A DNA stretch of 64,000 nt from Chitinophagaceae bacterium (lineage in GTDB: Bacteria; Bacteroidota; Bacteroidia; Chitinophagales; Chitinophagaceae), in NCBI GenBank assembly GCA_003168265.1, contig PMSV01000024.1, positions 62,001 to 126,000 of the forward strand, read 5' to 3'. A model generated the notes under the pieces. The model worked only from the letters and a program-made list of their open reading frames with translations. It was not told the origin of the DNA and ran no database searches. Position numbers and translations under genes: made by a program. Below are positions 37,906-47,469 of this stretch, one piece after another (position 1 is the stretch's first letter; each line of letters opens with the position of its first letter).

Positions 37906-39897
37906 ATGAATTTCGACCGTAAAAAATTAACGGATGAAGATTTGAAAAGGATCTACCGGCAGATCCTGAGGCCCCGTATGATCGAGGAGAAAATGCTATT
38001 GCTATTGCGACAGGGCCGGATCAGCAAATGGTTCAGCGGCATCGGGCAGGAAGCCATTTCAGTAGGCGCCTCCCTCGCTATGGATGAAAATGAATGGATC
38101 ATGCCTCTGCACAGGAACCTTGGCGTTTTCACGAGCCGGGGCATGTCCCTGAATAAATTGTTCATGCAATGGCAGGGGAACAAAAATGGTTATACCAAGG
38201 GCCGGGAGAGGAGTTTTCATTTTGGATCGAAGCAGCATCATATCTGCGGGATGATCTCTCACCTGGGCCCTCAATTGGCGCTGGCTGACGGGGTCGCATT
38301 GGCTTATAAATTAAAAAAACAGGGCCACGCTTCCCTTGGTTTCACGGGTGATGGAGGAACCAGCGAAGGGGATTTTCATGAAGCTCTCAATGTAGCAGCG
38401 GTCTGGGGATTGCCCGTTATTTTTGTCATAGAGAACAATGGGTATGGGTTAAGCACGCCGGTCAATGAACAATATCGCTGTGCCAGCCTCGTGGACAAGG
38501 CCATCGGTTATGGAATGGAAGGGGTAAAAATAGATGGCAATAATGTATTGACGGTTTATGAGACCATCAGGGGAGTCAGGGATTATTGCATTGAGAACCA
38601 GAAACCTTACCTGGTAGAATGCATGACTTTCCGGATGCGGGGTCATGAGGAAGCGAGCGGAACGAAATATGTGCCCTCTGCCTTGTTTGAAGAGTGGTCT
38701 CAAAAAGATCCGGTCATTGAATATGAAAAATACCTGCTTAAAGAAAATATCCTCTCTGAAACCGATATCCGTGAGGCCCGGGAACAACTGAAAAACGAAA
38801 TAGATAGCGAACTTCGGATAGCTAATGAGGCTTCAGATCCACCATCTGATACCAACGAAGAGCTTCGGGACATTTATGCGCCCGTTCGCAGGTCATCCCT
38901 AAACATCAGCATAAAAAATGAGCGCAATCGGGACAATTCCATTCGTTTCATCGATGCGATCCGGGAGGGATTGCATCAGTCCATGGAACAGCATCCGGGT
39001 CTGATTTTAATGGGACAGGATATTGCGGAATATGGCGGGGCTTTTAAAATTACGGAAGGCTTTGTTGCGCAATATGGCAAAGAGCGGATTCGCAATACAC
39101 CGCTTTGTGAAAGTGCCATATTGGGAGCCGCGCTGGGCCTGAGTCTGGAAGGTTTTAAATCGATGGTGGAAATGCAGTTCGCTGATTTTGCCTCAGTAGG
39201 ACTAAATCAAATTGTTAATAACCTGGCCAAGATCCATTACCGCTGGGGTGAGATCGCCGATGTAGTAATTCGCATGCCTACTGGAGCCGGCGTTGGCGCA
39301 GGACCTTTTCATTCACAAAGCAATGAAGCCTGGTTTACTCATACTCCGGGCCTTAAGGTGGTTTATCCTTCCAATCCGGAAGATGCCAAGGGGCTTCTCA
39401 TTTCAGCGATCAACGACCCCAATCCCGTGCTTTATTTTGAACACAAGGCCCTCTACCGTAGTGTGAGCAGCCTCGTGCCGACCGGATATTATGAGACGGC
39501 GATTGGAAAAGCAAGAAAAGTTCAGGAAGGCGGAGACATTTCGATAATTACCTATGGGGCGGCTGTACATTGGGCAGAAGCCGCCGCTTCCAGGCATCCG
39601 GGGATTTCCCTTGACATCCTGGACCTGCGTACACTTCTTCCCCTGGACCATGATGCCATCGGAGATTCAGTACGCCGCACTGGGAAGGCCATTGTTTTAC
39701 ATGAAGATTGCCTGACAGGGGGAATCGGTGGGGAAATCGCGGCCTGGATTGCGGAACATTGTTTTGAATGGCTGGATGCACCGGTAATGCGATGTGCTTC
39801 CCTTGACACACCCATACCATTCCAGGTGGAACTGGAAAAAAATTTTCTGGCCCAATCCAGGCTGGATGAAATGCTGGTTCGGCTCTTTAAATATTAG
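37906..39897 (+). CDS. Alpha-keto acid dehydrogenase E1, fused alpha and beta subunits
   Basis: A 663-residue protein. Residues 1-330 are the E1 alpha part with the thiamine diphosphate motif GDGGTSEGDFHEA followed by IENNGYGLSTP. A linker of about 15 residues follows, then residues 340-663 are the E1 beta part (FIDAIREGLHQSMEQHP, MGQDIAEYGGAFKIT, HEDCLTGGIGGEIAAWIAEH). It decarboxylates a 2-oxo acid (pyruvate or branched chain) and passes the acyl group to an E2 lipoyl domain. E2 and E3 are not in the window, so substrate choice is open; the branched-chain/pyruvate-like alpha2beta2 type fits better than the OGDH type. Its stop overlaps that of the convergent barrel gene. Confidence 0.92.
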   Translation: MNFDRKKLTDEDLKRIYRQILRPRMIEEKMLLLLRQGRISKWFSGIGQEAISVGASLAMDENEWIMPLHRNLGVFTSRGMSLNKLFMQWQGNKNGYTKGRERSFHFGSKQHHICGMISHLGPQLALADGVALAYKLKKQGHASLGFTGDGGTSEGDFHEALNVAAVWGLPVIFVIENNGYGLSTPVNEQYRCASLVDKAIGYGMEGVKIDGNNVLTVYETIRGVRDYCIENQKPYLVECMTFRMRGHEEASGTKYVPSALFEEWSQKDPVIEYEKYLLKENILSETDIREAREQLKNEIDSELRIANEASDPPSDTNEELRDIYAPVRRSSLNISIKNERNRDNSIRFIDAIREGLHQSMEQHPGLILMGQDIAEYGGAFKITEGFVAQYGKERIRNTPLCESAILGAALGLSLEGFKSMVEMQFADFASVGLNQIVNNLAKIHYRWGEIADVVIRMPTGAGVGAGPFHSQSNEAWFTHTPGLKVVYPSNPEDAKGLLISAINDPNPVLYFEHKALYRSVSSLVPTGYYETAIGKARKVQEGGDISIITYGAAVHWAEAAASRHPGISLDILDLRTLLPLDHDAIGDSVRRTGKAIVLHEDCLTGGIGGEIAAWIAEHCFEWLDAPVMRCASLDTPIPFQVELEKNFLAQSRLDEMLVRLFKY

Positions 39898-41180
39898 AAC
39901 ACCTCTCCCAGGTTGACAAAAGCTCCATTGGAACCATGAAGGCCCCAACCCCAGTCAAAACATAAATTGGTCTTTGAGAATTTGTTGAATTTGATCCTGA
40001 TACCGGTTCCAATACCCGGTTGCAGGGCTTCAAAGCGGTTGCTTGGATATTCCGAAAAGGACTGGACATTTCCAAAAACCACCCATCCTATAAGGCCGTT
40101 ATTGAGAACGCCGAAACGGTATTCTGCCTCAAGGTCAACCATATTCGGGCTTCTGAACCTGCTTTGTACATAACCTCTACCTGTATTGCCATAAGTATCC
40201 CATCCGGTGCTCGGCAGGTCCAGGTAGGGAGCCTTTCCATTGGTGGTAAGCCAGTTATAGCTCCAGATGGCAAGTATATTATTTGTATGGTCATTCAATC
40301 GGAAGAATTTGCGCAGATCGATAAGGAGTGATCCCCAGTTTCCATTACTTCCCAGAGCCGTAAAATTTTGCCTGAGCACGACATTGGCATAAGTCGATCC
40401 CGCTTCCGGATTGATAGAATTTTTCCGGCTATCATAAAGAAGGTCGATCGCGGGCCCTGAAGAGACCGAACTATGGGTATAACCATATTTATCGATCACG
40501 GTTTGAGTATTAGCCGGAACATTCGTCTGTTCGATATTCCAATGATTGTCGATTTCATAACCTATTCCCGCATAAAAATTAGTAGCAATGGTCTTAAGCA
40601 GGAAACTGTAAACACGTATGTAATCGTAATTCACTTTAACCGTATCGCCCTCATAAGACAGTCCTCCGATACCATAAGTGTCCTCGGGATAGCGTAGGAA
40701 GCGCCAGTCGCCCACTATCAGATATTTATTGTTTTTCAGCCATATCGAAAATTGTATGGGCAGGGCAAATTGCTGATTGAATGTATAGAGTGGAGAGATA
40801 AGAACGGAGGAAAGATTAGTTACATTCTTATCACCGGCATAAAATGCAGTGTTGGCTGTCACATTGAACCCGAAACTGGTTGCCAGGGAATAAGAAGGAG
40901 AGGGAGCGCCTGAAATATGCAATCTGCCGGACTGACTTTTTAAATTGCTGTCCAGGCGAAATCCTGGATCCTTGCCAATGATCATTAAAAGGATATCGAT
41001 CAGGTCCCTTTGTTTACGCATATGGGCTTTGTAAGCGGCAGAATCCGCCAATTTCTTTTGATCAGTATCCTTCGCCTGATCTTGTGAAAATGAGCTGAAA
41101 GTGAAGGATAGGAAACAGAGGGTGAGTAAAATCTTTCCGGAGAATGAAATATATCGGACCCCGATGTTTAAAATTGTCAC
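39894..41180 (-). CDS. BamA/TamA-like (surface antigen D15) outer-membrane barrel
   Basis: A 428-residue protein starting with GTG at 41180; no ATG precedes the signal peptide (ILLTLCFLSFTFSSFSQ). The mature protein has short alternating beta-strands rich in aromatic residues and ends with WGWGLHGSNGAFVNLGEVF, a typical D15-type C-terminus. No POTRA domain is visible, so it is a short barrel-only member and not the essential BamA. In related bacteria such proteins are annotated as BamA/TamA family; role unknown. Confidence 0.8.
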   Translation of the reverse strand: MTILNIGVRYISFSGKILLTLCFLSFTFSSFSQDQAKDTDQKKLADSAAYKAHMRKQRDLIDILLMIIGKDPGFRLDSNLKSQSGRLHISGAPSPSYSLATSFGFNVTANTAFYAGDKNVTNLSSVLISPLYTFNQQFALPIQFSIWLKNNKYLIVGDWRFLRYPEDTYGIGGLSYEGDTVKVNYDYIRVYSFLLKTIATNFYAGIGYEIDNHWNIEQTNVPANTQTVIDKYGYTHSSVSSGPAIDLLYDSRKNSINPEAGSTYANVVLRQNFTALGSNGNWGSLLIDLRKFFRLNDHTNNILAIWSYNWLTTNGKAPYLDLPSTGWDTYGNTGRGYVQSRFRSPNMVDLEAEYRFGVLNNGLIGWVVFGNVQSFSEYPSNRFEALQPGIGTGIRIKFNKFSKTNLCFDWGWGLHGSNGAFVNLGEVF

Positions 41181-41305
41181 TAGGTAAATAATGTTACAGA
41201 TGATTCTCTTACTGTTACGTACTTATGATAGCAAAGGTTATCTCCTCAAAAAATAACAGGCAACCCGAATCAAGACGATGATTTTCTTCGAATTAACAAA
41301 ATTAT

Positions 41306-42496
41306 TTATTTTCCACCGCAATTCGCTTTAAAGACCCTGAGGAAATTTCCACCCAGGATTTTGTAAATATCTTTTTTGGTATATCCCCTTTTCAGAAGGG
41401 CTTCTGTGATTTTTGGAAAATCCTGAACGCCATCAAGGCCGAGCGGGGAGGAGTCGATCCCGTCGAAATCTGAGCCAAGACCCACATAATCCGCTCCAAC
41501 CAATTTAACAATATAATCGATATGATCAATGAGAAGAGAGAGAGGAGGGCGGAGGCCCTGTACCTCACTGGGGTATTTTTTAGCCATATAGTTTCCGATC
41601 TCGTATTCGGGAGTATGTGCTGCACTAAGAGAATCGAATTCAGCCTGGTGCTGATGATAGAAGATATTCCTCCTCTTAAAAAAATTACTGTCGATAAAGC
41701 CTGAATAAAAATTAATATCGACCACCCCGCCATTTTTGGCCACGGCCCGTATCTGGTCGTCTTTCAGGTTCCGGGGAACCGGGCAGATGCTGTAAACGGA
41801 ACTATGGGAAGCAATGACGGGTTTGGTACTGGTCTGTATTGCATCCCAGAAGGTTTTTTCACCTACATGGGAAATATCCACCATCACACCGAGTTCATTC
41901 ATTCTCTTCACCACTTCCTTTCCAAAATCCGTGAGGCCATAAGGGGTGATTAAGAAAGATTTTCTCGATTCATCCGTAGCGGAAGTCGCCCAGGAAGTGC
42001 TGTTGTTCCAGGTGAGGGTCATATAGCGGACTCCTCTCTTAGCCAGGCTGTCCAGATATTCGAGATTGTCTTCGATCATATGGCCCCCTTCCACTCCCAT
42101 CATGGCCGCCAGCTTATGTGTTTTCAGCGCATGGTATAGCTGGGCCTGTGTGTAAACGATCTCCATTTTATCCGGGTTTCTTTTCGCAATGGCGTAGAGG
42201 GAATCGATCTCCTCATTGGCATAGCGGAAAGCACTTCCCTTTCCATAGCGGTCATCGCAGAATATGGAAAACATTTCGATATCCACAGCTCCCGATTTGA
42301 ATCTCTTCAGGTCTGATTGCGCCTTGCCGCTCAGGTCATCTTCCATATTCATTCCCTTCATGGTGACGGTTGACAATACATCATTATGCGTGTCGGCCAC
42401 CACAGCATTTTCATGTATTGTCATATAGGATTGCGAAAAGATTGCGATAGGTGCACCAATGGCCAGAATGATTCCGGTTAATCGAATGTTTAGCAT
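41306..42496 (-). CDS. Membrane dipeptidase, peptidase M19 family
   Basis: 396 residues from the ATG at 42496 (MLNIRLTGIILAIGAP), chosen because a signal peptide follows directly; the longer frame overlaps the preceding gene. Zinc ligands of the renal dipeptidase fold are visible: H37-x-D39 (THNDV), the bridging Glu in MGVEGGHMIED, His in VDISHVGEKTF and in IASHSSVYSI, and the Asp in GLGSDFDGID. The enzyme cleaves dipeptides, often with D- or dehydro-residues. It is the last gene of a minus-strand run with a serine hydrolase and an unknown protein, hinting at peptide or peptidoglycan-fragment processing. Confidence 0.92.
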   Translation of the reverse strand: MLNIRLTGIILAIGAPIAIFSQSYMTIHENAVVADTHNDVLSTVTMKGMNMEDDLSGKAQSDLKRFKSGAVDIEMFSIFCDDRYGKGSAFRYANEEIDSLYAIAKRNPDKMEIVYTQAQLYHALKTHKLAAMMGVEGGHMIEDNLEYLDSLAKRGVRYMTLTWNNSTSWATSATDESRKSFLITPYGLTDFGKEVVKRMNELGVMVDISHVGEKTFWDAIQTSTKPVIASHSSVYSICPVPRNLKDDQIRAVAKNGGVVDINFYSGFIDSNFFKRRNIFYHQHQAEFDSLSAAHTPEYEIGNYMAKKYPSEVQGLRPPLSLLIDHIDYIVKLVGADYVGLGSDFDGIDSSPLGLDGVQDFPKITEALLKRGYTKKDIYKILGGNFLRVFKANCGGK

Positions 42497-42513
42497 GAGC
42501 TGTTTAGTATTGA

Positions 42514-43059
42514 TTATTCTTCTTTTGAACCTTTTTCGCCCACGAACCAATGCTCTTTATTCCTGAACAGAACATTGAAAGTGGTCAGTGTTCCATAGAT
42601 CCGCGTGATGTATTGCTGCAGGTTCAGTTTATCCTCATCACTCAGCAATTTATGTGTATTTATCTGTTGTTCCATCACACGCAGACGATCCCTCAGCATG
42701 ACGATCTTATGGAAAAAAATATCGATAGGTACTTCCTTCGGTTTTTGTGTCTTGTCTTTTGGCTGCAGCAGCATCATTCCCCCCATCCAACGTTCGCCCA
42801 GGGGAACGGTCTCGCCGAATCCGGCCCAAAGACGAAGTATTTTTAAGAGTGATTTTTCCATTTCAGAAGCTGTCTCTATCTCCAAGGTTAGGTTTTCGGG
42901 GATGATCTCATCTAAATGTGTGTCGTTTTTATCGATTTCCTTTATTCCATGGTTGATAAAGGAGATCAGGTAAGTGGCATATCTGATGCCGACGATAACT
43001 CCCGGTCCATAATGGTTGTGCTGAAGCCTGGTTCCGATTCCAAGTGTCAATTGATCCAT
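42514..43059 (-). CDS. Conserved hypothetical protein, SH3-like start
   Basis: A 181-residue soluble protein. The N-terminus (LGIGTRLQHNHYGPGVIVGIRYATYLISFINHG) resembles the small SH3-like or Tudor folds of CarD/UvrD-tail type, a resemblance noticed by eye only. The rest is helical with a conserved-looking MEQQINTHKLLSDEDKLNLQQYITRIYGTLTTFN. I do not recognise a named family. It lies between a serine hydrolase gene (13-bp gap) and a dipeptidase gene (17-bp gap), so the three are probably cotranscribed. Confidence 0.75.
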   Translation of the reverse strand: MDQLTLGIGTRLQHNHYGPGVIVGIRYATYLISFINHGIKEIDKNDTHLDEIIPENLTLEIETASEMEKSLLKILRLWAGFGETVPLGERWMGGMMLLQPKDKTQKPKEVPIDIFFHKIVMLRDRLRVMEQQINTHKLLSDEDKLNLQQYITRIYGTLTTFNVLFRNKEHWFVGEKGSKEE

Positions 43060-43072
43060 GTAAAAACTGCTT

Positions 43073-44356
43073 TTATTCTTCTATGGACTGGTAGACCAGT
43101 TCCTTGAATTTTTCTCCGATATCCCCGTGACTGTTCGGATTTTGCTGGGTAATGAAAAGGCAAATGAGTTTTTCTTTGGGATCTGCCCAATAACTGCTGC
43201 CAAAATACCCGCCCCATTCAAAAGTTCCCTGGTTCCAGGGTCCTTTGGCTCCGCCCTGGGCCGAGACCAACCCAAATCCCAATCCGAAATTATCTGTGCC
43301 ATTGAACGGGAAAGAAAGTTGTCCGCTGGTCATCATTTCCACGGATCTCCTGGAAAGAATTCTGTGACCGTTGTAGATTCCCCCATTCAGGAACATTTGC
43401 AAGAATACCGCATAATCAAATGCCGTAGATGAAAGCCCCGCCCCACCGGAAAAATAATGTTTATCTGCCAGCGGATAGTTGGGATCCACCTTCCTGTCTT
43501 TTTCGGTCCATTTGACGATATGGTGTTGCTCATCCTCCGTATACACATTCAGCAACCTCGGCGCTTTTTCTTTCGGCAGATTGAAATAAGTGTCAACCAT
43601 GCCCAGGGGCTCGCAGACATTCTTCCTTATAAACTCCTCCAGGCTCATGCCACTGATAATTTCTACCAGGCAACCAAGAAGGTCAGTATTGAGCCCGTAC
43701 ATCCATTTTTCACCGGGCTGGAACTGTAATGGCAATTTACCCAATGCCTTCATTTTTTCAAGAAGGTTGGCATTGATATTTCCCAGACCGGACGGAATGT
43801 CATTTTTAGAATAAATAGCCTGCATTTCTTTGGTCCCGATTACCGGGTAACCTATTCCGGAAGTATGTGTAAGTAAATCTCTGATCGTAATATCGCGTCT
43901 AGCAGGGACTGTGGTATAGGAGGAATCGTTTTCGTTAAATTTATCCATTACCTGCTGTTTGGAGAATTCAGGTATGTATTTACTTACCGGATCGTCCAAC
44001 AGCAATTTCCCATTCTCATAAAGGATCATTACGGCGGTGCTGACTATTGCCTTTGTCTGGGAAGCGATACGGAAAATGCCATCCTTTGGCATCTGGGTTT
44101 TCTTATCCGGATCGTCATAGCCAAAGCCTTTATAATATGCCAGTTTTCCATTCCTGCAGACTATGGCTATAGCTCCATTCAGCCAATGCTTATCAATATA
44201 ATCCTGAACGGTTCTATCAATGCGGGATAGCCTTTCTGCGGACATTCCACTTAATTGTGTTTGCACTTCCTTATTGAGGACAGGGTGCATTTCCTGTGCC
44301 CCTGCAAGAAAAATGACCAAAATGGTCGCACTGACCAATAGCAGTAATTTTCTCAT
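43073..44356 (-). CDS. Secreted serine hydrolase, beta-lactamase family (second copy)
   Basis: A 427-residue protein with a signal peptide (MRKLLLLVSATILVIFLAGAQ). Active-site motifs: SxxK as S99-QT-K102 (ASQTKAIVSTAV), YGLN in the YxN place (about 218-221), and the WGGYFG block near the C-terminus in the HxG place. It is more canonical than the copy at 1122-2255, which has YSG. It opens the hydrolase/unknown/dipeptidase operon. The substrate is likely a D-amino-acid-containing ester or peptide. Confidence 0.9.
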   Translation of the reverse strand: MRKLLLLVSATILVIFLAGAQEMHPVLNKEVQTQLSGMSAERLSRIDRTVQDYIDKHWLNGAIAIVCRNGKLAYYKGFGYDDPDKKTQMPKDGIFRIASQTKAIVSTAVMILYENGKLLLDDPVSKYIPEFSKQQVMDKFNENDSSYTTVPARRDITIRDLLTHTSGIGYPVIGTKEMQAIYSKNDIPSGLGNINANLLEKMKALGKLPLQFQPGEKWMYGLNTDLLGCLVEIISGMSLEEFIRKNVCEPLGMVDTYFNLPKEKAPRLLNVYTEDEQHHIVKWTEKDRKVDPNYPLADKHYFSGGAGLSSTAFDYAVFLQMFLNGGIYNGHRILSRRSVEMMTSGQLSFPFNGTDNFGLGFGLVSAQGGAKGPWNQGTFEWGGYFGSSYWADPKEKLICLFITQQNPNSHGDIGEKFKELVYQSIEE

Positions 44357-44436
44357 ATGGATGAAATTGGTTGGAAGTTAGGGGTTAAGTTAGGAAAATT
44401 GAATGAAAAAGGGACTTGGGCCCCTGAGTTTTCCCG

Positions 44437-45219
44437 CTAAAATGGCGCCTTTTCATTTTTCAGATCCGTTGGGGTCCTATTGTGGGTTCGCATGTAGTTT
44501 TTTGCAGCCAGCTTGATATATTCCCCGAAATCATAGTCTGAAGCAGACTTGGTGAAGTTATAGGAGGGCCTGTATTTGATCATAAATGAATCCAGGTCTG
44601 GTCCATTGAGTTTGGTATATTTTTTTACGAGGGCCCTGGTGAAACGGTGATCGACGAACTTATCCTTTTCTTCCTGCAACAAGCGTTGCTGGAAAGCCAG
44701 CATTCTCCTGTTCTGATTGAAACGGAACATGTTAATGATTTCATCCAAATCCAGCCCCACTCCTTCCCCTGAATTCGCGTCCGCCAGTTTAAGCTTGGGC
44801 TTATGATAATCGAAAATTTTGGCGTAATCCTTTCTGTTCTGAAGCGAATCCATATGGTAGTCTCTGGGGGCAATCTGGATCTGTCTGAGTTCGGTAGGTT
44901 GCACATGCAGGGCGATATCAAAACTATTATAGCTCAGGATCATCCTGACAGGATACCTGATTGTTTTTCTTCCCAGATAAGAAAATGAAATGGAGTCGGA
45001 TTCCTTCACTATAATGGAATAAATTCCGTTGGAATCCGTAATAGTGCCATTTCCGGAACTGGAGACCACACTGACCGCTTCAAGGGGCTTGGTCCGGTTC
45101 ATATTATAGACTGTTCCCTTAACTGTAACAAATTGCGCATTTGCTAATCCAAAGGTTAGAGGAAGGCAAAAAAAGAGGAAGGGCCTTAAGTTCTTCGGTA
45201 AAAAAAAATTCAAAGGCAT
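44437..45219 (-). CDS. Exported protein with CarboxypepD_reg-like domain
   Basis: A 260-residue protein with a signal peptide (about 10-28, LRPFLFFCLPLTFGLANAQ) and a carboxypeptidase-regulatory-like beta-sandwich (about 30-115: VKGTVYNMNRTKPLEAVSV, TDSNGIYSIIVKESDSISF). The remainder is helical and charged (ADANSGEGVGLDLDEIINMFRF). It lacks any catalytic or barrel domain. Small proteins like this are common in Bacteroidota and of unknown role. It lies 35 bp after purN in the same direction. Confidence 0.82.
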   Translation of the reverse strand: MPLNFFLPKNLRPFLFFCLPLTFGLANAQFVTVKGTVYNMNRTKPLEAVSVVSSSGNGTITDSNGIYSIIVKESDSISFSYLGRKTIRYPVRMILSYNSFDIALHVQPTELRQIQIAPRDYHMDSLQNRKDYAKIFDYHKPKLKLADANSGEGVGLDLDEIINMFRFNQNRRMLAFQQRLLQEEKDKFVDHRFTRALVKKYTKLNGPDLDSFMIKYRPSYNFTKSASDYDFGEYIKLAAKNYMRTHNRTPTDLKNEKAPF

Positions 45220-45254
45220 TCAATTAGGGCGTGATATTACATTAAAAACTGAAT

Positions 45255-45860
45255 TCATGAATGAGTGCCTGTCGTTTTAACTATATTTTTTATAGTTTTT
45301 TCGATTACCGGGGGAAAATGATGGTACTCAAGCTGATGAATTTTTTCTGCCAGCGTATTAGCATCGTCTTCTTTCGTTACCGGACAACTCGCCTGGAAAA
45401 TAATCTTTCCATGATCATATTGTTCGTCTACATAATGTATGGTGATCCCGCTTATCTTTTCACCTGCAGCTAAAACGGCTTCATGCACATGTTTGCCATA
45501 CATGCCCTTTCCTCCAAATTTAGGCAGTAGGGCAGGATGGATATTGATGATCTTTCCAGGATAGGCACGGATAAGGGTCAGCGGAACCTTCCACAAAAAA
45601 CCGGCCAGGACGATAAAGTCGATTTTTTTTTCATGGAACACATCTATATAAGCATCTCCCTTAAAAAATCTTTCACGCGAAATGATCAGGGTCCCGATCC
45701 CGGCCCCGGAGGAGATTTTCAAGACGGGGGCATCAGGGTTATTGCTGACGACCAGAGCCACTTTGATAAAAGGATGCAGGTGGAAATATTCGATGATCTT
45801 TCCGGCATTGCTTCCTGTACCGGAAGCGAATAAGGCAATATGGATTATTTCATTCTCCAT
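45255..45860 (-). CDS. purN: Phosphoribosylglycinamide formyltransferase
   Basis: A 201-residue cytosolic enzyme of normal length. The phosphate-binding loop is FASGTGSNAGKI. Catalytic residues are N106 and H108 (NIHPALLP) and D149 (VDEQYDHGK). It transfers a formyl group from 10-formyl-tetrahydrofolate to GAR in purine synthesis. It is divergent from the act operon. TACCTTGC upstream is a poor match for a -7 box. Confidence 0.96.
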   Translation of the reverse strand: MENEIIHIALFASGTGSNAGKIIEYFHLHPFIKVALVVSNNPDAPVLKISSGAGIGTLIISRERFFKGDAYIDVFHEKKIDFIVLAGFLWKVPLTLIRAYPGKIINIHPALLPKFGGKGMYGKHVHEAVLAAGEKISGITIHYVDEQYDHGKIIFQASCPVTKEDDANTLAEKIHQLEYHHFPPVIEKTIKNIVKTTGTHS

Positions 45861-46072
45861 TCAAATGAAAATAGGTTTTGATTTTGCAAGGTAAAGTTTG
45901 CTCATCTATCGAAAGGAAATTTTTTAAAGAAATTATTGCGGAACTTTAGACGGGAAGGGCAAACGTTTACGATGCTTTACGCAGATTATAAAATCATGAC
46001 AGGATCTTTTAATGATTTTTGATAAATCTTCTGAAACCCGCGCCAATACTGGGAAAAAAAAATTCCTGCATG

Positions 46073-46105
46073 TTGATATTTTGTTGAAATCCTGACTTAT
46101 TTTTG
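46073..46105 (+). promoter_or_regulatory. actA: Probable promoter of the act-cox operon
   Basis: TATTTTTG (46098-46105) matches TAnnTTTG exactly; TTG at 46073-46075 lies 22 bases before it. Transcription would start near 46112, 38 bases before the actA ATG. The remaining 45861-46072 stretch, between the divergent purN and act genes, holds no gene; AAAATCAT (45990-45997) with ATGATTTT (46012-46019) is an 8-bp inverted repeat that may be an operator or a weak terminator. Confidence 0.5.
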
Positions 46106-46149
46106 TACGCGGCCCAGGAAATCTTTCCACCCAATGCCAGACAGTTATT

Positions 46150-47391
46150 ATGCACTACAGACTAATTGCACCAAAAACCGCCTATTGTCTTTTAATATTA
46201 TCTTTCGTTGCTTTTAGTAAATCTTCTTCCGCCCAGGATGGTAAGGCTTTGTTCCAATCTAATTGTGCATCCTGCCACAATCCTGTCAGGGTAGTAATTG
46301 GTCCTGCCCTAAAGGGGGTTACAGACCGTGTTCCTGACAATAAATTATTGCATTCCTGGATCAAGAACAATCAGACAGTGTTGAAATCGGGGAATAAATA
46401 TTTCACTGACCTGTACAACCAGTACAGTAAGGTCCCGATGAATACCTTCCCCGGCTTGACCGATCCTGATATTGACGCGATCCTGAAATATGTGAACAGC
46501 TATACCGTAGCTACGCCCGGCAATAACGGCACTCCAACCGCAACCGAATCCGATAGCACTCTCCTATATGGCATTCTGACCATTATCCTTGCAGTGATCA
46601 TGCTGACCCTCCTTCAGGTGAACAGCAATCTAAAAAAATTATCTGATGACAAGGAAGGGATACCCTCAGCCGAGCCCATCCCTTTTTATCGCAATAAAGC
46701 GTATATCACCCTCCTCATTTTAGTGCTTTTTGTGATCGGCGGTTATTTCCTGGTCGAAGGCGCTATCGGCCTGGGTAGAAACAAAGGCTACCAGCCCGTA
46801 CAACCCATTTTCTATTCGCATAAGGTTCACGCAGGAACAAACCAGATCAGTTGCCTTTATTGTCATGGTGGCGCCTGGGAAAGCAAACAGGCTTCGGTTC
46901 CTTCTCTGAATATTTGTATGAATTGCCATGCAGCGATCAATGAATACAAGGGAGATAAGATATATCGTGAAGACGGTTCTGAAGTCAACGGGACCGAAGA
47001 AATTCAAAAACTTTACAGTTATACAGGCTATGATCCCAAATCGGGTAAGTACACTCAAGCAGGCAGACCCATCGAATGGATAAAGATTCACAATTTGCCC
47101 GACTATGTTTTCTTCAGCCATGCCCAGCATATACGCGCAGGGAAGGTTCAGTGCCAGACCTGTCATGGACCGATCCAGCAAATGAGTGAAGTAAGGCAGT
47201 TTGCCGATCTGAGCATGAGTTGGTGCGTCAATTGTCATCGGACCACCAAAGTGGATTTCCCTGATTCTGCAGGAAATACAGGAAACAAGTTTTACAATAT
47301 ATATGAGAAGTTCCATAAGGAATTGAAACCTGGCGACAGCATTACAGTGGAAAAGATCGGTGGAACGGAGTGCCAGAAATGTCATTATTGA
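46150..47391 (+). CDS. actA: Alternative complex III subunit ActA, multihaem cytochrome c
   Basis: A 413-residue protein. A signal peptide (about 12-28) is followed by a single-haem domain (C39, C42, H43; CASCH), two membrane helices (about 137-157 and 178-203) and five more CxxCH sites (CLYCH, CMNCH, CQTCH, CVNCH, CQKCH). That makes six haem sites: the pentahaem core of ActA plus one extra N-terminal monohaem domain. As part of ACIII it receives electrons from menaquinol oxidation and passes them toward the oxidase. It opens the operon (78 bp before actB). Confidence 0.93.
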   Translation: MHYRLIAPKTAYCLLILSFVAFSKSSSAQDGKALFQSNCASCHNPVRVVIGPALKGVTDRVPDNKLLHSWIKNNQTVLKSGNKYFTDLYNQYSKVPMNTFPGLTDPDIDAILKYVNSYTVATPGNNGTPTATESDSTLLYGILTIILAVIMLTLLQVNSNLKKLSDDKEGIPSAEPIPFYRNKAYITLLILVLFVIGGYFLVEGAIGLGRNKGYQPVQPIFYSHKVHAGTNQISCLYCHGGAWESKQASVPSLNICMNCHAAINEYKGDKIYREDGSEVNGTEEIQKLYSYTGYDPKSGKYTQAGRPIEWIKIHNLPDYVFFSHAQHIRAGKVQCQTCHGPIQQMSEVRQFADLSMSWCVNCHRTTKVDFPDSAGNTGNKFYNIYEKFHKELKPGDSITVEKIGGTECQKCHY

Positions 47392-47469
47392 TGGAAGGCA
47401 GGCATCTGGATTCTGAATTCCGGCATCTATTCAATGCTTACCAAGTCTAATTCACAAACCGTATTTTAA

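Noticed and set aside
44395-44440. GC-rich hairpin near GGGCCCC with an A/T run
   Set aside because: The stem leaves almost no loop and pairs in several ways; I could not settle on one terminator structure.
45933-46130. Minus-strand frame of 65 residues upstream of the act operon
   Set aside because: Low-complexity product with no resemblance to a family; it overlaps the predicted act promoter.
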